Positions 1 through 7,132 of a DNA stretch of 37,960 nt are shown here, one piece after another. This DNA comes from Candidatus Omnitrophota bacterium (GTDB taxonomy: Bacteria > Omnitrophota > Gorgyraeia > 2-01-FULL-45-10), in contig CAIMPC010000053.1 of NCBI GenBank assembly GCA_903843285.1, positions 1-37,960 of the forward strand. The letters are read 5' to 3'. How positions within the stretch are numbered: position 1 is the stretch's first letter; each line of letters begins with the position of its first letter. A model generated the notes under the pieces. That model saw only the letters and a list, made by a program, of their open reading frames with translations, was not told where the DNA came from and made no database searches. A program made the position numbers and the translations under genes.

Positions 1-17
1 AAGCCCCTATAGATTGA

Positions 18-61
18 TTGGGACGCCTGGTCCGGATTTTTATAATGTGCGTTAAACGCAC
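18..61 (+). promoter_or_regulatory. Orphan promoter with palindrome at the start site
   Basis: TTGGGA (18-23) and a perfect TATAAT (41-46) are separated by 17 bp. The palindrome GTGCGTTAAACGCAC (47-61) follows directly and would cover the transcription start, the classic place for a repressor. No gene follows within 400 bp, so it may be a leftover promoter or drive a short RNA. Confidence 0.45.
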
Positions 62-111
62 GAATAGATGCTTGGATTATAGTCCAAACTATATGTATCC
101 GGATATTAAAA

Positions 112-160
112 GAGATTACTTCACCCGCCACTAAAACTCCGACGGGTTCGCAAAGACGGA
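112..160. repeat. Diverged repeat, copy 1
   Basis: This copy shares the core CTTCACCCG-CACTAAAACTCCG with 311-360, with scattered differences. It begins GATTACTTC and ends near CGCAAAGAC. Confidence 0.55.
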
Positions 161-203
161 CGGGGTGCTTATTTACGATAATCAAAGAACCATGTTTTGT
201 ATA

Positions 204-275
204 AAAAAAGGGTCAGAGTCAATTTATTGCGCACATAGCTGATTAAGAAGCATGAAGTGTGAAGACGCGACCCCT
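204..275. repeat. Possible remnant of a short inverted-ended element
   Basis: The left end reads AAAAAAGGGTCAGAGTCAAT and the right end reads GCGACCCCT, so AGGGTC and GACCCCT form short inverted ends about 70 bp apart. The GGGTCAGAGTCAA motif resembles ends I associate with small REP/IS200-type elements; that association is from memory and was not tested here. Confidence 0.3.
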
Positions 276-310
276 GTGAACTTAACGTCTTATTGGGGAT
301 TGAAAAAAGA

Positions 311-360
311 AAGATTGCTTCACCCGTCACTAAAACTCCGGCGCGCCTCGCAATGACAAG
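311..360. repeat. Diverged repeat, copy 2
   Basis: This is the second copy of the repeat at 112-160 and is better preserved. It starts GATTGCTTC and ends CTCGCAATGAC, so the ends ATTGC/GCAAT are inverted. That layout is common in small dispersed palindromic elements. Confidence 0.55.
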
Positions 361-416
361 ATGGAAAGCGTCCAATTATCTTGGCACTACTAAAACAGGA
401 GCAACTATTGACTATT

Positions 417-451
417 AGTATACTTTAGAGTATACTACTCACGAGTATACT
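417..451. promoter_or_regulatory. Triple AGTATACT operator-like array
   Basis: The 8-bp palindrome AGTATACT occurs three times (417-424, 429-436, 444-451), with starts 12 and 15 bp apart, ending 20 bp before the ATPase start codon. The outer copies extend to TTAGTATACT and AGTATACTAA, making the whole block loosely symmetric. It is a good candidate binding site for a dimeric regulator, possibly autoregulatory. Confidence 0.55.
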
Positions 452-471
452 AATTTAAAGAGGTGGGAGAT

Positions 472-1860
472 ATGAAGTTTATCAATCGAGAAACCGAGCT
501 AAAGGCATTAAGGGATAAGTGGGCGAAAGGCGAATCACAGCTTATTATCGTCTATGGAAAACGTAGAGTCGGGAAAACCGAGCTCATTAAGCAATTTATC
601 AAAGGTAAGGAAGCTGTCTATTTTCTTGCTGATAAACGGACACCGCTGGAGCAACTGAGAGAGCTTGGCCAAATTATCGGCGATATGTTTAATGATGATA
701 TGTTAAAGAGCCATGGATTCGAAAACTGGCTCGAGGTCTTTAACTACATAAAGAAGCGCAAGAAAGGCAAATTCATTTTTGCTATCGATGAGTATCCCTA
801 TCTTGTCGAAACGGATAAATCGATAAGTTCAGTCTTTCAAAAAGGGTGGGATGAATGTTTGAAAGACGCCGGCATATTCCTTATCTTATCCGGCTCAAGC
901 ATTGGTATGATGGAGTCAGAGGCCCTCACATATCGTGCGCCTCTGTACGGCAGGCGGACAGGCCAATTTCTTATTAAACCGCTCCTATTCAAAGAGGCGC
1001 GTCAGTTTTTCCCTAAGAAAGACTTTGATGAATGCCTGGGAGTATATACCATCACCGGAGGTATCCCTGCCTATATCTTACAGTGGGACGGCGCTCTCTC
1101 CATAAAAGACAATATAAAAGAGAAGATCTTCTTAAGTACCGAATTCTTACATAATGAGGTTGAATTTATTCTGAAAGAGGAATTCAGGGAGCCTAAAAAT
1201 TATCTGTCAATTCTTCGCGCTATTTCATGGGGGAAGCGAAAATTTGGGGAGATTGTAAATGAAACTGGACTCGAGAAGAATATTCTTACCAAATATCTGA
1301 TGACGCTTGAGCGGCTTCAAATTATAGAAAAAGAAGTGCCTATTACTGAAGATGTACCGCAGAAATCACGAAAAGGGCTCTATGCTATAACCGATAACTT
1401 CTTTCGATTCTGGTTTCAATATGTGTTTCCCTATAAGAGTGATCTGGAAATACAAAGATATGACGAGGTCTTAAGGAAGATGGGGGAGAGCTTTAAGATG
1501 CTGGAGGCCTGGACATATGAAACGATCTGTCGTCAAATGTTATATGATTTTCGAGACGAGCTATTTACATTCGAGCGGATTGGAAAATGGTGGGAAAATG
1601 GAAGGGAGATTGATGTCGTTGCCCTCAACTCCCAAACGAAAGATATCCTGTTCGGCGAAGTAAAATGGTCGGAGAAACAAGTTGGCACGAATATTTATAT
1701 GGAATTAAAAGAAAAAGCAACACATGTTGACTGGAATCGGGCATCGCGAAAGGAGCACTATATCCTTTTCAGTAAAAGCGGTTTTACTAAGGATATGGTT
1801 GAGTTAGCTAAGAAAGATGGCGTACAGCTTATCTACAAAGACAAGTCTATTAAAGGATAG
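472..1860 (+). CDS. AAA ATPase with C-terminal nuclease-like domain (ATPase_2/DUF234 type)
   Basis: The 462-residue protein belongs to the family of solitary P-loop ATPases common in archaea and thermophilic bacteria. Walker A is GKRRVGKT (residues 29-36) and Walker B ends in D106-E107 (FAIDEYPY). A winged-helix-like middle (about 230-310) precedes a C-terminal DUF234-like region with a PD-(D/E)XK pattern: E379, D381, then E396-V-K398. The start is taken at ATG 472, where the protein begins MKFINRE as usual for the family and GAGGTGGG lies just upstream; a GTG at 463 sits inside that ribosome-binding site and is less likely. The gene stands alone behind the AGTATACT array. Its cellular role is unknown; such genes behave like mobile or defence-associated genes. 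Family assignment is firm, function is not. Confidence 0.85.
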   Translation: MKFINRETELKALRDKWAKGESQLIIVYGKRRVGKTELIKQFIKGKEAVYFLADKRTPLEQLRELGQIIGDMFNDDMLKSHGFENWLEVFNYIKKRKKGKFIFAIDEYPYLVETDKSISSVFQKGWDECLKDAGIFLILSGSSIGMMESEALTYRAPLYGRRTGQFLIKPLLFKEARQFFPKKDFDECLGVYTITGGIPAYILQWDGALSIKDNIKEKIFLSTEFLHNEVEFILKEEFREPKNYLSILRAISWGKRKFGEIVNETGLEKNILTKYLMTLERLQIIEKEVPITEDVPQKSRKGLYAITDNFFRFWFQYVFPYKSDLEIQRYDEVLRKMGESFKMLEAWTYETICRQMLYDFRDELFTFERIGKWWENGREIDVVALNSQTKDILFGEVKWSEKQVGTNIYMELKEKATHVDWNRASRKEHYILFSKSGFTKDMVELAKKDGVQLIYKDKSIKG

Positions 1861-1864
1861 CAGA

Positions 1865-1901
1865 ATAAAAAACAGGCCCGGTAGAATCTACCGAGCCTGT
1901 T
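1865..1901 (-). terminator. Intrinsic terminator of the first cold-shock gene
   Basis: The arms AACAGGC-C-CGGTA and TACCG-A-GCCTGTT (1871-1901) form a 12-bp stem with one mismatch. On the minus strand the stem is followed by a run of six T, so it ends the cold-shock transcript. On the plus strand there is no T run, so it would stop the ATPase transcript poorly. Confidence 0.8.
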
Positions 1902-1915
1902 CGCTATATTACGAT

Positions 1916-2116
1916 CTATAGTTTTACTACGTTTGCGGCTTGTTCACCTTTAGGACCCTGGGTGACATCGAACTCGACATCCTGGCCCTCTTTTAGAGTC
2001 TTAAATCCATCACCCTGTATAACGCTGTGATGGACGAATACGTCCTTTCCATCCTCCGGTGTGATGAAGCCATAACCTTTGGCGTCATTGAACCACTTCA
2101 CTTTTCCTTTAACCAT
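1916..2116 (-). CDS. csp: Cold-shock domain protein (CspA family)
   Basis: This 66-residue single cold-shock domain binds single-stranded RNA and DNA through RNP1 (KGYGFI, residues 13-18) and RNP2 (VFVHH, 26-30). Length and start ([10 protein letters not shown]) match the family exactly. GGAGGT lies 7 bases before the start on the minus strand. The product is nearly identical to the second cold-shock protein at 11098-11298, so the two are paralogues. Proteins of this family melt RNA secondary structure and can act as antiterminators. It diverges from the Ehr operon across about 160 bp of AT-rich DNA. Confidence 0.95.
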   Translation of the reverse strand: MVKGKVKWFNDAKGYGFITPEDGKDVFVHHSVIQGDGFKTLKEGQDVEFDVTQGPKGEQAANVVKL

Positions 2117-2258
2117 TACTGCGACCTCCTATAATTGAACCTATGGCGGATAAGATCGCCTCATGCGTAAATTTATCTCACCACGTGCGCGCATTTTACC
2201 ATATTTTTAGTAATACGTGCCACTTTTTTTATAATATTTATAATATTTCGAAATTTAT

Positions 2259-2275
2259 TGATATAATACTACTTT
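2259..2275 (+). promoter_or_regulatory. Extended -10 promoter, apparently leaderless, of the Ehr operon
   Basis: TGATATAAT (2259-2267) is a perfect extended -10 element, and only 8 bases separate it from the ATG at 2276, so transcription should start at or next to the start codon. There is no clear -35 and no purine-rich ribosome-binding site. An in-frame stop (TAA, 2264-2266) rules out an earlier start. Confidence 0.6.
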
Positions 2276-4111
2276 ATGGCATATTTAAATTTATCTAAAA
2301 TATTTATATTTGATCCGCTATCGATATTTTTTCTCGCGGTTATCGTCATAGTATCTCTGCCTTCAGCTGTGTATTCCATCGGCTATTTAAGAGGGGAGAC
2401 GACCGTTCGAAAGACATTTTTGGCATGGATTTTGCTCGCATTCTTCATAGTCTCAATGGGCCTCGTAGTTTCGGTCAGAAATATCTTCCTTTTCCTCGTC
2501 GCCTGGGAAATAATGTCCCTGGTGTCATATTTTCTGGTGATATTTGATACTAAGAGTGAGAAATCCATACAGGCCGGCACCATCTATATAATTATGACGC
2601 ATATAGGTACGGCATTTCTCGTGGCGGCATTCATGATGATGTATAAGTGCGCCCATTCGTTCGATTTCATGGTTGTTAAGAATGCCTGTTTATCAATGCC
2701 CACTCATGAGCGAAGCATAATATTCACGTTTCTCTTAATAGGATTCGGGACCAAGGCCGGTATCGTGCCGCTGCATATCTGGCTTCCATACGCCCATCCT
2801 CAGGCACCGAGCCATATCTCGAGCATTATGTCGGGCGTGATGATAAAGACCGCCGTGTATGGGATGATCAGATTTATTATATATATTCTCGGGCCGGGAG
2901 ATCGCTGGTGGGGCATATCGATACTAGCCTTTGCGGTGATCACATGCCTGGTCGGAGTTATATATGCCCTCATGGAGCGCGATATTAAGAAGTTGCTCGC
3001 GTATTCGAGCGTAGAGAATATGGGCATCATATTATTGGGTGTGGGGTTATCAATATATTTCCTGAGTGTTAATATACCGTATTTGGCCGTATTTTCAATG
3101 GTTGCCGGACTATATCATCTTATTAATCACGCTATATTCAAAGCCCTTCTGTTCCTATGCGCGGGCAGTGTCTATAAGGCGACCGGGACGCGTAATATAG
3201 AGAAGCTGGGCGGGCTTATAAAGAAGATGCCCCAGACTGCCGTCTATTTTCTGATAGGAGCTATGGCAATCTCCGCGCTCCCTCTCCTGAACGGCTTCGT
3301 CAGCGAATGGCTCACTCTGCAGGCGTTCTTTATGGGCGTTGTCAATGCGAGCGGCGCATCCAGGATATTCCTGATAGTATGCGCAGGGGCACTTGCCTTA
3401 ACGCTCGGGCTTGCCTCGGCATGTTTTGTGAGAGCATTCGGCATAACGTTTCTTGCTAAGGGGAGGACGCATCATTCGCTTAACGCAAAAGAGGTATCGC
3501 TTTCGATGCGCTCAGGCATGTTTTTTCTATCGGGCCTGTGCATTATATTTGGTTTGGGCGCGGCTTATATCATTAAAATATTAGCCTCCGTCGCCGGCGA
3601 GGCCGCCGGTATTAATATCAGCGCCATGAAATTTTCTCTAAACAACTTCGCCTTAACTTTACAGCCGGGGCGAGGCGTCTATCTATCCACGCCGATATTG
3701 GCGGGGGTATTGGCCATACTTGCGATAACAGCCTTCGCTACATATAAAATGATCGGGAGGGGGAGGAGAGTTGTATATAATACCTGGGATTGCGGTTATT
3801 ATAAGCTCGACTCTCGCAATGAATATACCGCGACGGCTTTCTCGAAGCCCTTCAGGATTGTATTCAGCTTCTTCCTGTTGCCGTTCCGAAAGACGCAGAA
3901 GATAAGGGATTCGTTTTATCATGTAAAATCTTTTAATTACGAGACCCGAACGACGAAGATATTCATTAAGTATGTGTACGAGCCGGCGCTTTCGCTGATC
4001 ATTAGATTGGCCAAATTTATGCGAAAGATCCAACCCGGTAGTATACATCTGTACCTTTCGTATATATTTGCGGCGTTATTGCTATTAATATTTTTTGTAA
4101 ATAAATTCTGA
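2276..4111 (+). CDS. ehrA: Ehr complex antiporter-like subunit (HyfB/NuoL-M type)
   Basis: A 611-residue polytopic membrane protein of the proton-translocating Nuo/Mrp family (proton_antipo_M). The signature GTKAGIVPLHIWLPYAHPQ, with K160, marks the ion-channel region. The tail carries TWDCGYY and a YTATAFSKPFR stretch, both typical of HyfB-like subunits, and ends in a final membrane helix. It would move H+ or Na+ across the cytoplasmic membrane, driven by the peripheral arm. It is the first gene of six, with start-to-stop gaps of 1-7 bp or short overlaps to the genes behind it. The start is fixed by the upstream stop at 2264 and appears leaderless. HyfB proper is a little longer; no truncation of the core is seen. 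Confidence 0.88.
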   Translation: MAYLNLSKIFIFDPLSIFFLAVIVIVSLPSAVYSIGYLRGETTVRKTFLAWILLAFFIVSMGLVVSVRNIFLFLVAWEIMSLVSYFLVIFDTKSEKSIQAGTIYIIMTHIGTAFLVAAFMMMYKCAHSFDFMVVKNACLSMPTHERSIIFTFLLIGFGTKAGIVPLHIWLPYAHPQAPSHISSIMSGVMIKTAVYGMIRFIIYILGPGDRWWGISILAFAVITCLVGVIYALMERDIKKLLAYSSVENMGIILLGVGLSIYFLSVNIPYLAVFSMVAGLYHLINHAIFKALLFLCAGSVYKATGTRNIEKLGGLIKKMPQTAVYFLIGAMAISALPLLNGFVSEWLTLQAFFMGVVNASGASRIFLIVCAGALALTLGLASACFVRAFGITFLAKGRTHHSLNAKEVSLSMRSGMFFLSGLCIIFGLGAAYIIKILASVAGEAAGINISAMKFSLNNFALTLQPGRGVYLSTPILAGVLAILAITAFATYKMIGRGRRVVYNTWDCGYYKLDSRNEYTATAFSKPFRIVFSFFLLPFRKTQKIRDSFYHVKSFNYETRTTKIFIKYVYEPALSLIIRLAKFMRKIQPGSIHLYLSYIFAALLLLIFFVNKF

Positions 4112-4115
4112 CGAT

Positions 4116-5033
4116 ATGACTAAACTTATAATAGCTCAATTAATACTATTCATCGTGATCTCTCCCGCTATAAGCGGGTTGATCACGAAGGTAAAGAACA
4201 ATATCAGGATGCGTAAAGGCCAAAGCATTCTTCAGCCATATTATAATCTGATGAAACTGTTTTTAAAAGGCGAGGTGGTTTCGGAAACCGCATCGTGGAT
4301 ATTCAGAGTGACTCCGTTCGTAGTATTGTCTTCTACGCTTGCCGCGGCGCTATTAATACCTGTCTTCATCTTGCCTGCCTCTGCGAAATATCTGGGAGAT
4401 CTCCTGGCGATGGTCTTCATATTTTCTCTGGGGAGGTTCTTCATGGCGCTATCAGGGCTCGACACCGGAAGCTCGTTCGGCGGCATGGGCTCATCTAGGG
4501 AGATGTTCATTTCGAGCCTGGTTGAACCCGTCGTATGTATGGCGGCCCTATCTATATCGTTACAGTTCGGATCGACCAGCACATCGGCATTTAGCGGTAT
4601 GCATACCGTTTCAGTAGGTGCGATAATCGCCGCGGCCAGCCTGTATTTGGTTGCCCTTGCCGAGACCTCGCGCATACCGATTGATAACCAGGAGACGCAT
4701 CTCGAACTGACCATGATACATGAAGCGATGGCGCTCGAATATTCCGGTAAGTCACTTGCGCTGATAGAACTCGCTTCCTATATAAAACAGATGATATGGT
4801 TCTTTCTTATAGCTGCGATAATATTTCCAATAAACGCACCGGCTCATGGGGGTCTGGCACAAACCATTCTATGGTTATCGTGGTATGTGGGTAGGATAAT
4901 TATCATAGCCGTGACGGTTGCATTAATCGAAGTTTTGGTGGCGAAGATGCGCTTATTTCGCGTGGCGGATTACCTCGGGTTCGCCTTTGTCCTTGCGATC
5001 ATCTCGACCATATTCGCGATTTTAGGAGTATAG
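4116..5033 (+). CDS. ehrB: Ehr complex NuoH-like membrane subunit (HyfC/HycD type)
   Basis: A 305-residue membrane protein of the NuoH/HycD family, which anchors the soluble arm and links it to the ion channels. The family hallmark RIPIDNQETHLELTMIHEA lies at about residues 186-204, and QSILQPYYNLMKLF near residue 40 is the quinone-cavity-like loop. Length is normal for HyfC/HycD. It starts 4 bp after the preceding gene, so translation is probably coupled. Confidence 0.9.
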   Translation: MTKLIIAQLILFIVISPAISGLITKVKNNIRMRKGQSILQPYYNLMKLFLKGEVVSETASWIFRVTPFVVLSSTLAAALLIPVFILPASAKYLGDLLAMVFIFSLGRFFMALSGLDTGSSFGGMGSSREMFISSLVEPVVCMAALSISLQFGSTSTSAFSGMHTVSVGAIIAAASLYLVALAETSRIPIDNQETHLELTMIHEAMALEYSGKSLALIELASYIKQMIWFFLIAAIIFPINAPAHGGLAQTILWLSWYVGRIIIIAVTVALIEVLVAKMRLFRVADYLGFAFVLAIISTIFAILGV

Positions 5034-5034
5034 T

Positions 5035-5670
5035 ATGCAGATAATGATATTATTCGGAATGCTTGCTTCAACATACTTAATGGTTATCGCCAGAAGGATG
5101 CCTGCACTGATACGGGGTTTTCGATATCAGTCGGCATTCCTGTTTCTATTGACGGCGATGCTGGCATTTCGGGAAGGCCACAAAGATCTTTACATAGTGG
5201 CGGGCCTGATCTTAATTCTTAAAGTATTGATGATACCCCATCTCCTGATAATGGTAGCTAAGAGGATCAATCTGGACGAGAACCTGGGATTGTTCATCAA
5301 TTCTCAACTATCGCTTATCATTGCTCTCGTCCTGACTTATTGCTCGTGGTTGCTTTCGGTGAAGCTCGACTTCAGCTATGTCCATTCTCTGCCTGCGGCT
5401 ATAACGGTTGCGTTTTCTGTGGTCTTTATCGGAGCATATCTTATGATATCCCGCGTAACGGCATTTACACAGGTGGTGGGCCTTCTCGTCATGGAAAACG
5501 GAATATTTCTTCTGGCCTCGTCCATTTCAGACGGGATGCCATTTTTCGTAGAGATTGCTATATTTTTCGATGTATTCGTAAGCGTTGTGATCATGGGGCT
5601 TTTTGTTTACAGGATCAATAATCTTTTCACACATATTGACGTGAGTAAACTCTCGCGGTTGAGGGGATAA
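5035..5670 (+). CDS. ehrC: Ehr complex HyfE-like membrane subunit
   Basis: This 211-residue very hydrophobic protein matches HyfE in length, helix pattern and operon position; the C-terminal half corresponds to NuoK. The stretch VVGLLVMENGIFL contains a membrane glutamate like those on the NuoK proton path. GGAG lies before the start, and the gene begins one base after the previous stop. Assignment rests on synteny plus the NuoK-like motif, because primary sequence conservation in this subunit is low. Confidence 0.82.
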   Translation: MQIMILFGMLASTYLMVIARRMPALIRGFRYQSAFLFLLTAMLAFREGHKDLYIVAGLILILKVLMIPHLLIMVAKRINLDENLGLFINSQLSLIIALVLTYCSWLLSVKLDFSYVHSLPAAITVAFSVVFIGAYLMISRVTAFTQVVGLLVMENGIFLLASSISDGMPFFVEIAIFFDVFVSVVIMGLFVYRINNLFTHIDVSKLSRLRG

Positions 5671-5677
5671 ACAGCAT

Positions 5678-7132
5678 ATGTATATTACTATAATTCTGGC
5701 AATACCGGCATTGCTCAGCCTGGGCTCTATCGGCGTTCGTTCTCGTAAGACATTCGGGATCGTTAATGCCTGCGGATATTTAGCTGTATTGGCCTCAAGC
5801 GTAATGCTTTTTAAGGAGACCATTTCATCCGGATGCATAAAGGCGTGCAATGGGTTTATCTGTATAGATGGTCTCGGCGCGTTCTTCATATTCGTTATCT
5901 CGGTCGTGGCCTTTGCGGCAGCATTATATTCTATCGGATATATTAATAAGGATGTTTCTGCCGGGGTTATATCCGAGAGAAAAGCAAGAATGTATTATCT
6001 TTTATTTAATCTTTTCTGTCTTTCGATGATCGTTGTCCCTTCTCTCAATAGCTTAGGTATGTTATGGGTGGCTATAGAGATGACGACGCTAATTTCTGCA
6101 TTCCTGGTAGGATTCTACAATACAAAGAAGTCAGTCGAAGCCGCATGGAAATATATCATTATTTGCTCGGTCGGAATAATATTTGCGCTTTTAGGCACGA
6201 TACTTTTTTATTACGCTCTGTCGATATCGGGCGCGGCAAAGAGTCTGAACTGGTCAGATATGATCTCTGCCGCTGGCAGAATGGATAGGAATATTCTGAA
6301 GGTCGCATTTATCTTTATAATCGTCGGATATGGCACGAAGGCCGGCCTCGCGCCGATGCATACATGGCTGCCGGATGCTTACAGTCAGGCCGTAAGTCCG
6401 AGCGCGCTCCTTTCGGGCGTACTGCTTAAGATATCTATCTATGCGATATTGAGATTCGGCATCATAGTAGTCAAATGCGTAGGATTCCAGTATTTCGGTA
6501 ATCTCATGATATTATTGGGAGTTATTTCGCTCGTCATATCGTGCGGGTTTATACTGGTCCAGAAGGATCTTAAGCGGCTTCTGGCATACAGTAGTATCGA
6601 ACACATCGGCATCATAGCCATAGGGTTCGGGCTAGGGACTACATTGGGTATGGCGGGTGCGCTATTTCATATATTTAATCATGCTGTGGCCAAGTCGTCG
6701 ATCTTCTTAGGATCCAGTAATGTGGTGAGAAACTACGATAAACATAATATGAACGATATTAGGGGAGTGATAGAGGTTATGCCGTTTACTGGCATCATGA
6801 TACTTCTGGGGGTATTTGCGCTTACCGGATTTCCGCCGTTTTCGATATTCGTAAGTGAGATAATGATCGTGATCGCGGCCTTCCTTAAGGGTTCATATTT
6901 TGTGGCAGGAATACTATTAATAACTCTGTCTATTATCTTCGGATCATTCATTTACTACTTCGGAAAGATGCTATTTGATAAGGGCCCCAAAGATATGCAG
7001 AAGTATGGCGAGCCTGTGAGCGGGAAACTGGCGCTATTATTCTTATCAGTTCCTTTATGCGCATCAGGTGTCCTATTGCCAATATTCAAAAAGGATTTAA
7101 TATGGATTCTTCAGGGATTATTTCAGAGATAA
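5678..7132 (+). CDS. ehrD: Ehr complex second antiporter-like subunit (HyfF/NuoN-M type)
   Basis: The 484-residue membrane protein is a second proton_antipo_M subunit. YGTKAGLAPMHTWLPDAYSQ at about residues 217-236 contains the conserved channel lysine, and a further conserved lysine-containing motif, QKDLKRLLAYSSIEHIG, lies at about 297-313. With the 2276-4111 product it gives the complex two ion-channel modules, as in Hyf. Its last 31 bases overlap the start of the large-subunit gene. Confidence 0.88.
   Translation: MYITIILAIPALLSLGSIGVRSRKTFGIVNACGYLAVLASSVMLFKETISSGCIKACNGFICIDGLGAFFIFVISVVAFAAALYSIGYINKDVSAGVISERKARMYYLLFNLFCLSMIVVPSLNSLGMLWVAIEMTTLISAFLVGFYNTKKSVEAAWKYIIICSVGIIFALLGTILFYYALSISGAAKSLNWSDMISAAGRMDRNILKVAFIFIIVGYGTKAGLAPMHTWLPDAYSQAVSPSALLSGVLLKISIYAILRFGIIVVKCVGFQYFGNLMILLGVISLVISCGFILVQKDLKRLLAYSSIEHIGIIAIGFGLGTTLGMAGALFHIFNHAVAKSSIFLGSSNVVRNYDKHNMNDIRGVIEVMPFTGIMILLGVFALTGFPPFSIFVSEIMIVIAAFLKGSYFVAGILLITLSIIFGSFIYYFGKMLFDKGPKDMQKYGEPVSGKLALLFLSVPLCASGVLLPIFKKDLIWILQGLFQR

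Larger units (their letters stand above)
1..471. other. Gene-free left flank with worn repeats
   Basis: No convincing coding frame is seen. The one open frame here, 169-375 on the minus strand, runs through two repeat remnants and has no recognisable domain. What the stretch does hold is a promoter-like pair with a palindrome (18-61), a small hairpin with arms TTGGA/TCCAA (72-87), two diverged copies of a roughly 48-bp repeat (112-160 and 311-360), a segment bounded by AGGGTC and GACCCCT (209-275), and the promoter/operator area of the ATPase gene (417-471). The overall picture is of decayed mobile or repetitive DNA. Confidence 0.6.

Noticed and set aside
169..375. 68-codon minus-strand open frame in the left flank
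   Set aside because: It runs through two repeat remnants and shows no family features.
3683..4048. 121-codon minus-strand open frame inside the first Ehr gene
   Set aside because: It is antisense to the conserved C-terminus of the HyfB-like subunit; no motif or ribosome-binding site.
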